Origin: Bacteroidaceae bacterium
GTDB lineage: Bacteria > Bacteroidota > Bacteroidia > Bacteroidales > Bacteroidaceae
Assembly (NCBI GenBank): GCA_017517605.1
Contig: JAFWYQ010000030.1
Coordinates: 26,015-90,014, forward strand
DNA: 64,000 nucleotides
Direction of reading: 5' to 3'
Below, in pieces: positions 18,201 through 25,592 of the stretch; the stretch's first letter is position 1; every line of letters starts with the position of its first letter. The notes below the pieces were generated by a model. It was not told the origin of the DNA. It made no database searches and saw only the letters and a list, made by a program, of their open reading frames with translations. A program made the position numbers and the translations under genes.

Positions 18201-19388
18201 ACCGAACCCATTCCTCCCGGTTTCGACCCCTCATACAAGGCATACAAAGAGAGAACAAAGAACTTTATAGCGGAAGCAAAGAAGAAAATGGAGGAGGGCC
18301 ATGCACGTCTGAACAAAGAAATCCGTCCCCAAGTGGAGGCCGTACTCAAACAGCACGGAATGAAGTTCCCACCTGAACGCCAACTGAAGATCATCATAAG
18401 GGCTGCCTACAAGAACGCCACCTGGGAGTTTGAGAACACTACCCACCCCAATGCTTACGGCTGTGCAGTAAACAAAAACTTCTTGATTGTCGATGACCCG
18501 TCGTCACCCGACTACAATGAGAAAAAGGACTTCATCTCTCCCCAATGGGGCTTGGAGCTTCCCGAAGGATACGTCCGCCTGACCGACTATAAGAAGTTGG
18601 CCGAAACGGATGCTACGGCCAAAGCACAGTACAACCAACTGATGAGTTGCTTCCGCAATGCCCAAGCCTTGCGCAAAGAAGCGCTGACAAATGCCTACAA
18701 AGAGAAGCATCCCCGCTATGTTTCGGTAGAAGAAGCCACCATGGCAGGAATCAAGAAACTGTTCCGCAATGCCGGCATCGAGATGTTGGAGAAGGGAGCC
18801 TACCGACTGCCCGATGGCACCATCGTGATGGAGGATGACCAGCACAATCTGGTCCCACAAAGCGTGGACTACCAACAGGGGACTACCGACAGAGACCCAC
18901 GCCTATGCAACAAGGCTCCCCGCATGGAGCGCGACAAGTCGCCCAACTACAGTCCCTTCAACGAACAGACGTGGCCCGTATATACCAACGTGCAGACTAT
19001 CGATTTGGAAACGTATAACAACCAGCCACAGGTGTTCCGCGGCAAGGACTGCACCTACGTGGTGGAACACTTCCCAATAACCTACGACCTCCATTGGTTC
19101 TACACCAGCACGCAAGACAAGTTGGTTGACACCAAAACGGGCGACCAGTACATGAAACGTTATACGGAGCACCTCCACATGAACAACTATATGTGGATTC
19201 ACGGCATGGAGGGAAAAGTCATCCGCTTGATTAGCATCTACCCTCCCCTACCCAAGAACGTCACCTCAGTGGATTTCATCCCCAGCCGCATTCCTGACGA
19301 AATACGCCTGAGCAATGCAGCACCCCTAAAAGAATACAAGAAACTGAAGGTGCAAGAACTTGAGCAAATGGAGAAGGTGGTGTATTGA
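15252..19388 (+). CDS. BlaR1-like M56 protease with giant repeated sensor region
   Basis: A 1378-aa membrane metalloprotease; BlaR1/MecR1 are about 600 aa. Transmembrane helices lie at about 8-27, 36-54, 136-160 and 316-336. The M56 zinc site is HERAH at 214-218 with HEFEAD at 254-259. After the last helix come at least four degenerate copies of a module of about 105 aa (about 402-503, 659-766, 792-901, 950-1063), marked by FxxxW, a (L/R)xQVxxxLKxHG-like helix and a final strand with W-F/W-E-F. A possible fifth lies at about 590-655. Residues 1091-1378 repeat the secreted protein encoded upstream. It probably senses an extracytoplasmic signal and releases BlaI; the signal is unknown. ATG 15252 starts just before the first helix. 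Confidence 0.85.
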   Translation: MEALYSILPIAGRFVLASALLMALYWVVWRKQATYRAKRMYLLTMPTVAIIISLLQVEVYKPEPIVVEVTSNELQAASESLTYSPLHDLFPREGVNSAEPLTASSEAKTMHTESATYAAGSDTSLPSHEEDTEWGLTLTGIAYTLIILALFTPFAFSLYQVRRLRREVSVRKDDNEHDIHVLMGSVVKAPFSFYRTIFMPLALTEAQRRMIMEHERAHILHRHYIDVWVSETVTRLLWWNPFLWWARAELRNVHEFEADSEVLATGEDVLAYQTILIEEVLHGDVIIANGFNHSFIRRRFVEMLQTSNRRMTTWAKAGTTAWLLLTAALMCCTVGEAETVYKVKSDELQVTIDGAFNTGEKVVRFNHRYVVEKDLDKRDSLMWAHAYSIPADFNISIGMKSKEEQKLFERFMMIWSIIVDHNGLLERGEIPTHESLTEEEERNGIVKAKELYREKLMQTLSQIDAPLHDTLNLFLEKFGLDFVLPKGKDFRVRYKTHNGEPAFFTKSEQKKETVPADSGQWHQAKVINPRDYLPEVLSQIDNLNADAVVQLLSTAASVQELTPEQYEELKKTMPNKNLPSLDSINSNAREIKKAIETIMLEGMTGMQTAIANSIREAALKPGEVVDVPMTTFEESFDTTFTVTVEAPWTEEVVIDNSFEAQNKALLRFIANWFELSENGVFLPKSEYEKKNIDMEEYPSYEEYSKNWNTNIVLETQLLSRYLNKLNSELRPQVEALLKEHGWIIPREKDLYITIRSDAFNKTWTFKKRPRSSGITVGPLTEQEILRMKEDAASKINKQLFMCFISWGLYYSPNISGVSDDEYKIAKKIQPDLPKASEVNQSKELTWTVKQLYIEHLLKDVNEGVANQVRNAIKKYSTDDYLGKELYFTIDLGTHEIHVKKEKGKELTSQFLWEKGKPLPEGFLPSEKDKAATNTSANEPAITNDASLREQDEALQAFFRGWFDMNKSSQEPMLTEEEFQQAIKTEPIPPGFDPSYKAYKERTKNFIAEAKKKMEEGHARLNKEIRPQVEAVLKQHGMKFPPERQLKIIIRAAYKNATWEFENTTHPNAYGCAVNKNFLIVDDPSSPDYNEKKDFISPQWGLELPEGYVRLTDYKKLAETDATAKAQYNQLMSCFRNAQALRKEALTNAYKEKHPRYVSVEEATMAGIKKLFRNAGIEMLEKGAYRLPDGTIVMEDDQHNLVPQSVDYQQGTTDRDPRLCNKAPRMERDKSPNYSPFNEQTWPVYTNVQTIDLETYNNQPQVFRGKDCTYVVEHFPITYDLHWFYTSTQDKLVDTKTGDQYMKRYTEHLHMNNYMWIHGMEGKVIRLISIYPPLPKNVTSVDFIPSRIPDEIRLSNAAPLKEYKKLKVQELEQMEKVVY

Positions 19389-19415
19389 ACCATGCCACAA
19401 CGACACTCATTTTGA

Positions 19416-19456
19416 CAAAAGGGCATAAGGACAAAATCTTATGCCCTTTTGTTTTT
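19416..19456 (+). terminator. Terminator of the blaI-M56 locus
   Basis: A perfect 14-bp stem (19416-19429 with 19438-19451), an 8-nt loop, then TTTTTAT. Confidence 0.9.
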
Positions 19457-19512
19457 ATATTCAGTTTGTCTTTTTTAACGACATTCTCCTACTCTTCTTC
19501 AAAGAAATACGC

Positions 19513-19520
19513 TATATTTG
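19513..19520 (+). promoter_or_regulatory. -7 element of the toxin-antitoxin operon
   Basis: TATATTTG matches the -7 consensus, 34 nt before the antitoxin ATG. The -33 box is not recognisable. Confidence 0.5.
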
Positions 19521-19554
19521 CAGCATTATAAGGAACGAATAACCGACAGCAACA

Positions 19555-19776
19555 ATGAAATCGCCCAAACCATACCAATTCGACCCAATGGATACACTGA
19601 TAGCCAGTGAACCAGCCCCCCCGATATACGGAGCAAAAAATAACACAAAAAGTAACCAGCATCCCCCCACTTCATACGAGATGGAAGTTCTAAGACGTTC
19701 GGAAGAAGACATAAAGGCTGGACGCGTTTATACGCAAGAAGAGGTTGATATAAAGGTTAAGCAATGGTTAGATTGA
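19555..19776 (+). CDS. Antitoxin of a ParE/RelE-type pair
   Basis: A 73-aa protein with a disordered Pro/Ser-rich N terminus and a C-terminal helical segment ending SEEDIKAGRVYTQEEVD...WLD. This tail is typical of antitoxins that precede RelE/ParE toxins in Bacteroidetes. The stop overlaps the toxin start by 13 bp, so the two are translationally coupled. There is no obvious HTH in this short protein. The assignment leans on the tail and the toxin beside it. Confidence 0.75.
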   Translation: MKSPKPYQFDPMDTLIASEPAPPIYGAKNNTKSNQHPPTSYEMEVLRRSEEDIKAGRVYTQEEVDIKVKQWLD

Positions 19777-20069
19777 AACTACGCTGGACTGAAACTGCTT
19801 TGGCCGAGTTCGGTAGAATGTTAACATATTACAACGTAAGAAACGGAAATAGCAAGTACAGTCGTACTATTGTGAGGATGGTCAACGATTCACTGAAATT
19901 GGTTACTAAATTTCCCCAAATGTACCGTTTAGTTGATGCAGAGGAAATACAAGACATCCGGATGTTCCACTGCGAATATTTCTCCATTTATTATCGTATC
20001 AAGGATTCAGAGATTCTTGTTGAAGCAGTCTTTGACACACGACGAAATCCAGAGGATTCTCCTTATTGA
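19764..20069 (+). CDS. ParE/RelE-family toxin
   Basis: A 101-aa basic protein of the RelE/ParE fold: an N-terminal strand (KLRWTETALAEFGRM), two helices, and C-terminal strands ending IRMFHCEYFSIYYRI...EAVFDTRRNPE, where the FDTRRNP tail is the family hallmark. RelE members cut mRNA on the ribosome and ParE members poison gyrase; the sequence does not settle which. The reading frame is intact. The 3' end overlaps the convergent 5-FCL gene by 7 bp. Confidence 0.85.
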   Translation: MVRLKLRWTETALAEFGRMLTYYNVRNGNSKYSRTIVRMVNDSLKLVTKFPQMYRLVDAEEIQDIRMFHCEYFSIYYRIKDSEILVEAVFDTRRNPEDSPY

Positions 20070-20614
20070 CCAATCACCTCATCCACTTTTTGGTCGTGCG
20101 GCTCGTGAGGAATCTCCTCATCGAGCAGTTGGAAGGGATAGCAGAGACCAAGTTTATAGGCACGAGTAAGGCGAGGAAGCAGACGGTCGTAGTAGCCTTT
20201 GCCACGTCCCAAGCGGTTGCCCAGCTGGTCGAAGGCCATGCCGGGGATGACGGCAAGGACGATGCGGTCGAAATCGGTAAACGGTTCACCCGAAGGTTCA
20301 AGAATACCGTAACTGCCAAGAGCCAAGCAATCGGGACCGGTATAGCGGTGAAGCACCAAATCGTCGCCCACGACGGTGGGGAGAAGAATCTCTTTCTGCC
20401 CACACCAACGATTGACAAAGGCATGAGTATCAACTTCATCGGGCAGGGAATGATAAAGCAACACTGTATGTGCCTCCACAAAACGCGGATGCTGTTCCAA
20501 CTGCTGAAGCAGGGATAAAGAAAGGGCTTCCAACTCCTCGCGGGAGTAGGAAGCCTTTATCGTTCGGATAGATTGGCGAAGGATGCGCTTCGCACTCAAT
20601 TCTTCACTCTTCAT
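20063..20614 (-). CDS. 5-formyltetrahydrofolate cyclo-ligase
   Basis: A 183-aa enzyme that converts 5-formyl-THF to 5,10-methenyl-THF with ATP, returning a storage folate to use. The family signature GRGKGYYDRLL is in the C-terminal half and a PxVxGDDLVLHRY-like strand precedes it. It is the last gene of the operon DUF4847 - dCMP deaminase - ctpA - 5-FCL, 10 bp after ctpA. Its first codons (MKSEEL) lie in a repeat of the word GTGAAGAATGAA that also covers the ctpA stop. It converges on and overlaps the toxin gene by 7 bp. Confidence 0.9.
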   Translation of the reverse strand: MKSEELSAKRILRQSIRTIKASYSREELEALSLSLLQQLEQHPRFVEAHTVLLYHSLPDEVDTHAFVNRWCGQKEILLPTVVGDDLVLHRYTGPDCLALGSYGILEPSGEPFTDFDRIVLAVIPGMAFDQLGNRLGRGKGYYDRLLPRLTRAYKLGLCYPFQLLDEEIPHEPHDQKVDEVIGQ

Positions 20615-20645
20615 TCTTCACTCTTCATTCTTCACTCTTCTCTAC
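20601..20645. repeat. Word repeat across the ctpA/5-FCL junction (family J)
   Basis: Tandem CTCTTCATTCTTCA words cover the ctpA stop, the junction and the first codons of the next gene. The complementary word GTGAAGAACGAAGA is tandem at 13976-14015, just after blaI. Confidence 0.6.
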
Positions 20646-22250
20646 CTTAGGCACACTCTCCCCCTTCTCCAGCACCTCCACGGCACGGAGGACAGCAGGG
20701 TCGGTCTCGTTGAGGAACTTGATATACTCCTCCATGCCCAGCATGTTGTAGATGATGTTCCCGTAGAGCGATTCTTCGAAAAGGGCACGCGACTTGTAAA
20801 GCATGTTGTTGCGGCGCTTCAACCCGCGCTCGTCGGCATAGCGGGCAAACTGTTCGAGCAATCCCTGACGCTTAAGGTATTTTTCCAACACCTCTACATC
20901 GGTATATTCCTTCAAATGGGGACGGTTACGGTCGGTATAGTCGAAGGCAAACTTCTGCAACATGCCGTTCATGGCTGCCATCTTATAATACGAAGTATAG
21001 TCGCTGGTGTCCTGCGGAACAAAGATATCGGGCATGATGCCGCCGCCACCATAGACAGGGCGACCGATGGAGGTGTAGAAGACAGAGCTTTCGTCCTGAT
21101 GGATGCTGTCCTGCGAGAAGAACTCACCGTGCTCGTAGCGGGTTACAAGATCCATATCATACTCCTTGTCCTGTCCCTTGGCATAGGGCTTCTGTATACA
21201 GCGTCCGGCAGGGGTGTAGTAACGTGCCACGGTAAGACGCATAGCCGACCCGTCGCGGAACTCGAAGGGTTGCTGCACCAATCCCTTACCAAAGGAGCGA
21301 CGACCAATAACTGTACCACGGTCGTTGTCCTGAATGGCTCCGGCAAAAATCTCGCTGGCACTGGCCGAAGTCTCGTCCACCATCACTACAATGGGAATCT
21401 GCTGCATGTTGCCACGTCCGTTGGAGTGGTAATCCTCGCGGGGACTGTTACGTCCCTCGGTATAGACAATCAGTCGGTTCTTGGGCAAGAACTCATTCAC
21501 CATCTGAACGGCCGCAGCCATATAGCCACCCGTGTTGCCGCGCAAGTCGACAATAATTCCTTGGCAACCCTGACGTTCAAAGGCAGCCAAGGCAATAAGC
21601 AGTTCGGGATAGGTGGTCTCACCAAATTTATTGACACGTACATACCCCCACTTGTCGGTAATCATATAGGCTGCATCCACACTCTTGACAGGAATATCGC
21701 CACGGACAATGGTAAAACTGAGAGGCTGTTTCTCGCCTTGGCGTTTGATACCCAACTTCACCTCAGTACCCTTGGGGCCTTTCAAACGGCGCATAGTCTC
21801 GTCGTTAGTAACCACTTTACCCACAAAAGCCGAATCGTCTACCGAAATGATGCGGTCACCCGCCATCAATCCTACCTTCTCGGACGGGCCTCCCTTGATG
21901 ACACTGTTGATGTGTACCGTATCCGATTGGATGGAGAACTGTACACCGATACCACTGAAGCTGCCCTTCAACTCGGCATTCGTCTCCTCCAAATCCTTGG
22001 CAGGGATGTACATCGAATGGGGGTCGAGTTCCTTCAACACCTGCGGCATCACCTCCTCCACCATATCATCCACATTCACGGAATCAACATACATCCTGTC
22101 GACAATGTGGAACAGGTCGCCCACCTTGTTGGTAGAGACATTGATGATATTCAAATAGGGGGTCAACAGCCGACGGGTAAAGAATGTACCTACGGCGATG
22201 CCGGTCACCAGACTGGCAATAATGATCAGGGCTATATAGCGGGATTTCAT
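20625..22250 (-). CDS. C-terminal processing protease (S41 family)
   Basis: A 541-aa CtpA/Tsp-type periplasmic serine protease anchored by an N-terminal helix (about residues 5-24). A PDZ domain lies at about 95-185 (VIKGGPSEKVGLMAGDRI). The catalytic domain includes VDLRGNTGG, then SASE with the likely nucleophile Ser297, and Lys322 in RSFGKG; the Ser-Lys spacing of 25 matches E. coli Tsp. The C terminus (about 480-540) has helical DUF-like repeats. Members trim or degrade envelope proteins from the C terminus. It starts 6 bp after the deaminase gene. Confidence 0.92.
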   Translation of the reverse strand: MKSRYIALIIIASLVTGIAVGTFFTRRLLTPYLNIINVSTNKVGDLFHIVDRMYVDSVNVDDMVEEVMPQVLKELDPHSMYIPAKDLEETNAELKGSFSGIGVQFSIQSDTVHINSVIKGGPSEKVGLMAGDRIISVDDSAFVGKVVTNDETMRRLKGPKGTEVKLGIKRQGEKQPLSFTIVRGDIPVKSVDAAYMITDKWGYVRVNKFGETTYPELLIALAAFERQGCQGIIVDLRGNTGGYMAAAVQMVNEFLPKNRLIVYTEGRNSPREDYHSNGRGNMQQIPIVVMVDETSASASEIFAGAIQDNDRGTVIGRRSFGKGLVQQPFEFRDGSAMRLTVARYYTPAGRCIQKPYAKGQDKEYDMDLVTRYEHGEFFSQDSIHQDESSVFYTSIGRPVYGGGGIMPDIFVPQDTSDYTSYYKMAAMNGMLQKFAFDYTDRNRPHLKEYTDVEVLEKYLKRQGLLEQFARYADERGLKRRNNMLYKSRALFEESLYGNIIYNMLGMEEYIKFLNETDPAVLRAVEVLEKGESVPKVEKSEE

Positions 22251-22256
22251 CGTTTC

Positions 22257-22691
22257 TTACTCTTTCATTTCCAAATAACACACTTCAATGCCTGCACGCT
22301 TCAGCAGGTTGATACCATCCTCCAAACGGTATTTCTCGGAATAGACTACCCTACGGACGCCCGACTGGATAATCAGCTTGGCACACTCGATGCAGGGCGA
22401 GGCTGTGACGTACATGGTAGCCCCCTCACTGCTGTTACCTGAACGGGCAATCTTGGTTATGGCATTGGCTTCGGCATGGAGCACATAGGGTTTGGTCACA
22501 TTGTTCTCGTCCTCGCATACATTCTCGAAGCCCGAGGGGGTGCCGTTGTAACCATCAGAGATAATCATGTTCCCCTTCACCACCAAACAACCCACCTTGC
22601 GGCGCTGGCAGTAGGAGTTCTCTGCCCAAATGCTGGCCATGCGGATATAACGTTTGTCCAAGTCCAATTGTTTCTTGTCTGTACTGTTCAT
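22257..22691 (-). CDS. dCMP deaminase / ComEB-type deaminase
   Basis: A 144-aa zinc enzyme of the cytidine/deoxycytidylate deaminase family that makes dUMP from dCMP for thymidylate synthesis. The catalytic HAEANAI and the zinc pair SPCIECA are present. ATG 22691 (MNSTDKK) is used because the longer frame reads back into the DUF4847 gene and its extra N terminus looks nothing like the family. It lies 13 bp after that gene in a tight operon. Confidence 0.9.
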   Translation of the reverse strand: MNSTDKKQLDLDKRYIRMASIWAENSYCQRRKVGCLVVKGNMIISDGYNGTPSGFENVCEDENNVTKPYVLHAEANAITKIARSGNSSEGATMYVTASPCIECAKLIIQSGVRRVVYSEKYRLEDGINLLKRAGIEVCYLEMKE

Positions 22692-22704
22692 TTTGTTGTG
22701 GAAA

Positions 22705-23157
22705 TCATTGTTTGTAGGGATGGAAAAGGATGTAAGCCTTATCCTTATCCACCAGATTAAGATAGTTATAGTCGCCTCTGTAAGAGACTGCATCCTTGAG
22801 GGACTTTATCAATTGCTTGCTGAATGCATCGGCAGTAGTAACCGTACCGTCAATACGGAGCGAGATAGTCCGTTTCTCCAAATCGACACTCCACGTGCCT
22901 CGAAAATCCTTATCCAACGTACGTCCGGTAAAAGTGGAAGAGTCCTCAAACTTGATAAAGAAACTATTCTCTCGTTCCAGCACTTTCAAATCCTCTACGT
23001 TGGAATAGACAGGACCCGCCGGGCCAAAGAAGTTACTCACCTTCCACGTGCGCCCTACGAAAATGTCAATATCATCCTCGTCGTTGCACGCACCGGCCAA
23101 CAGACCGATGCACACAACGAACAGGGGGACACATATCTTTTGCCAAATGGAGTTCAT
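22705..23157 (-). CDS. DUF4847-type lipoprotein
   Basis: A 150-aa lipoprotein: the signal ends in LLAGAC at about residue 24, then acidic DDEDD, then a beta-rich domain (GRTWKVSNFF, SSTFTGRTL, RGTWSVDLEKRTISLRI). It resembles small Bacteroidetes lipocalin-like envelope proteins grouped as DUF4847. It is the first gene of the four-gene operon with the dCMP deaminase, CtpA protease and 5-FCL. Function is unknown. Confidence 0.75.
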   Translation of the reverse strand: MNSIWQKICVPLFVVCIGLLAGACNDEDDIDIFVGRTWKVSNFFGPAGPVYSNVEDLKVLERENSFFIKFEDSSTFTGRTLDKDFRGTWSVDLEKRTISLRIDGTVTTADAFSKQLIKSLKDAVSYRGDYNYLNLVDKDKAYILFHPYKQ

Positions 23158-23213
23158 GCTTTTACTTTATCCTATTTTTAGGAGTGAAGGGGTTCAAAGT
23201 TGTATATCGCCCA

Positions 23214-23293
23214 CCGTAGGGGCAGACCCATGCGTCTGCCCAGATATGTATTGCATTGGATTCCGGGCAGACACATAGGTTCTGCCCCTACGG
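23214..23293. repeat. Palindromic element, family A, copy 3
   Basis: The left arm is GGGCAGAC/GTCTGCCC with loop CCATGC, and the right arm is GGGCAGAC/GTTCTGCCC with a 1-base insertion. It fills the spacer between the M3 peptidase stop and the DUF4847 lipoprotein. Confidence 0.75.
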
Positions 23294-23305
23294 CTCACCA
23301 ACTCA

Positions 23306-25459
23306 CTATCCCCTACGGCCTTTCACACTGTTATCAACCTTGATTCCGTTGCGACGGAGCAATGCATCAATAGAAGGCTCCTGACCACGGAAATCCTTAT
23401 ACAGAGTCATGGGATGTACGGTACCACCCTTTTCCAACACCTTGCGGCGGAACTCCTCACCGGCTTCGCGGCTGAAAAGGCCACGCTCTTTGAACACCGA
23501 GAATGCATCGGCATCCAGCACCTCGGCCCATTTATAGCCATAGTAACCGGCAGAATAACCTCCGTCCATAATGTGCGAGAACATCACACTCATACAAGTT
23601 CCCTGTACAGCAGGCAATACCTGCAACTTAGCCCATGTGGCTTTCTCGAACTTCTCCACATCGCCATTGAAATCCTCTGTCTGTGTATACCAAGCCATAT
23701 CGAGCATTCCGTAACGTACCTGACCGATACAACCGTTGGCTACATTGAAGTTCTGCGCTGCCTTCATGCGTTCAACCAATTCGTCGGGAATAAGTTCACC
23801 TGTCTGATAGTGACGGGCAAAGGTATGCAGGAATTCCTTCTCGCCTGCCCAATTCTCCATAATCTGTGAGGGAAGTTCCACAAAGTCGCGGTATACACTC
23901 GTTCCACTCATGGCGCGATATTTGGTATTGGCCATCAAACCATGGATGGCATGTCCGAACTCATGCAGGAAAGTTTCAACCTCGCTCATGGTCAACAAGG
24001 CAGGGCGTTCGGCTGTAGGCTTGGTAAAGTTCATGGTGATGGATACATGCGGACGGCTGTTCACACCTTTCTCATCTTTCCACTGTTCTTTGTAACCGGT
24101 CATCCAGGCACCGCTCTGCTTGCTGGCACGGGGATGATAGTCAGTATAGAGTACGGCCAAGAATGAGCCATCCTCATCCAACACTTCGTAAGCTTTTACA
24201 TCGGGGTGATATACGGGGATTTCACTGTTTTCCTTGAAGGTAATGCCATACAAGCGGGTAGCCAATCCGAAGATGCCCTCCTGCACCTTACTCAATTGGA
24301 AATAGGGGCGAAGCAATTCGGCATCCATATCGTACTTGGCCTTGCGCAACTTGTCGCTGTAATAGCTCCAATCCCATGACTGCAACTGGAAGTTTGCTCC
24401 CTCGCTCTTGCGGGCAAAGGCCTCCACTTCAGCAGCCTCCTTGCGAGCGACAGGCATATAGGCTTCAATCAACTGGTCAAACAGGTGATACACATTCTCG
24501 CTGTTCTCTGCCATGCGCTGTTCCAACACATAGTCGGCGTGTGTATTGTAACCCAACAGATTGGCCATCTGACGACGCAAGGCTACGATACGTTTCACCG
24601 TCTCTTTGTTGTCGAGTGAGTCGCCCTTACTGCACTGGGTGTTGTAGGCCATATACATCTGACGGCGCAATTCACGGTCAGCACAATAGGTCATGAAAGG
24701 CGAATAGCTGGGAGCAGCCAATGTGAACACCCATCCCTCTTTGCCACGCTCCTTGGCTGTTTCAGCGGCGGCATCCACGGCAGTAGGAGGAAGACCGGCC
24801 AATTGGGTACTGTCTGTGATGTGGAGTTCGTAGGCATTGTTCTCTTTCAACGCATTCTGGGCAAACTTCAGGCGAAGGGTACTCAACTCCTTACTATAGG
24901 CACGGTAAGTCTCCTTATCGGCCTCGGACAAGTTGGCACCGCTGCGCACAAAGCCTGTATAGACCTTCTGCAACAGTTCGCGGTCTTCTGCATCAAGGCT
25001 CTGATCGTCCTTCTGATTCTCGTATACGGTCTTCACGCGGTTGAAGAGTTCGGGATTCAAACTGATGTTGTTGCTATGCTCTGTCAACAGGGGCGACATT
25101 TCCTCTGCAATCTGTTGCAATGTGTCATTTGTCTCAGCCTCCATCAGGTTGTAGAATACATTCAGCACCTTACCCAACAATTCACCACTGTTGGCGTATG
25201 GCACAATGGTATTGGCAAAGGTCGGAGCTTCGGGGTTGTTCACAATAGCCTCAATTTCTTTGGCTTCGGCTGCCATACCTTCGCGCATGGCCGGTTCGTA
25301 ATGTTCTGCTTTAATCAAATGGAAAGGGGCTGTCCCATGCGGGGTGTCATACTCCTGCAAAAATGGATTTGAAGACTGTCCGTCGGTGTTCTTACAAGAC
25401 TGTATCATAATTGTCAAACACAATAATAAAACGGTAATAAGTAAACTGTTCTTTTTCAT
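23306..25459 (-). CDS. M3-family peptidyl-dipeptidase lipoprotein
   Basis: A 717-aa zinc peptidase of the Dcp/oligopeptidase A type. The signal ends in a lipobox (MIQSC), so it should sit in the envelope. The catalytic HEFGHAIHG lies at about residue 505 and the C-terminal substrate region (DGGYSAGYYGYKW) is conserved. It removes dipeptides from the C terminus of peptides. The next gene upstream on this strand is a Crp-like regulator, with a 14-bp palindrome between. The length is normal. Confidence 0.92.
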   Translation of the reverse strand: MKKNSLLITVLLLCLTIMIQSCKNTDGQSSNPFLQEYDTPHGTAPFHLIKAEHYEPAMREGMAAEAKEIEAIVNNPEAPTFANTIVPYANSGELLGKVLNVFYNLMEAETNDTLQQIAEEMSPLLTEHSNNISLNPELFNRVKTVYENQKDDQSLDAEDRELLQKVYTGFVRSGANLSEADKETYRAYSKELSTLRLKFAQNALKENNAYELHITDSTQLAGLPPTAVDAAAETAKERGKEGWVFTLAAPSYSPFMTYCADRELRRQMYMAYNTQCSKGDSLDNKETVKRIVALRRQMANLLGYNTHADYVLEQRMAENSENVYHLFDQLIEAYMPVARKEAAEVEAFARKSEGANFQLQSWDWSYYSDKLRKAKYDMDAELLRPYFQLSKVQEGIFGLATRLYGITFKENSEIPVYHPDVKAYEVLDEDGSFLAVLYTDYHPRASKQSGAWMTGYKEQWKDEKGVNSRPHVSITMNFTKPTAERPALLTMSEVETFLHEFGHAIHGLMANTKYRAMSGTSVYRDFVELPSQIMENWAGEKEFLHTFARHYQTGELIPDELVERMKAAQNFNVANGCIGQVRYGMLDMAWYTQTEDFNGDVEKFEKATWAKLQVLPAVQGTCMSVMFSHIMDGGYSAGYYGYKWAEVLDADAFSVFKERGLFSREAGEEFRRKVLEKGGTVHPMTLYKDFRGQEPSIDALLRRNGIKVDNSVKGRRG

Positions 25460-25565
25460 TAATCTATATTTTTTATTTATTAGCGCGTAAAATTACTTCA
25501 AAAAGCTGTAACGGAGCTTCTGTTGCACTCTATTTTAACAAAAGAGCAGGCAATGCATACGGATA

Positions 25566-25579
25566 TTAACACGTGTTAA
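25566..25579. promoter_or_regulatory. Perfect 14-bp palindrome upstream of the M3 peptidase
   Basis: TTAACACGTGTTAA is a perfect dyad 107 bp before the peptidase ATG and 14 bp after the Crp-like gene's stop. It could be an operator, but no second copy was noticed. Confidence 0.4.
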
Positions 25580-25592
25580 CACGCCGTTGGCC

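Noticed and set aside
20583-22442. A 619-codon open frame on the plus strand, opposite ctpA
   Set aside because: It is the antisense shadow of the S41 protease gene; its translation is His/Leu/Thr-rich with no domain and no promoter.
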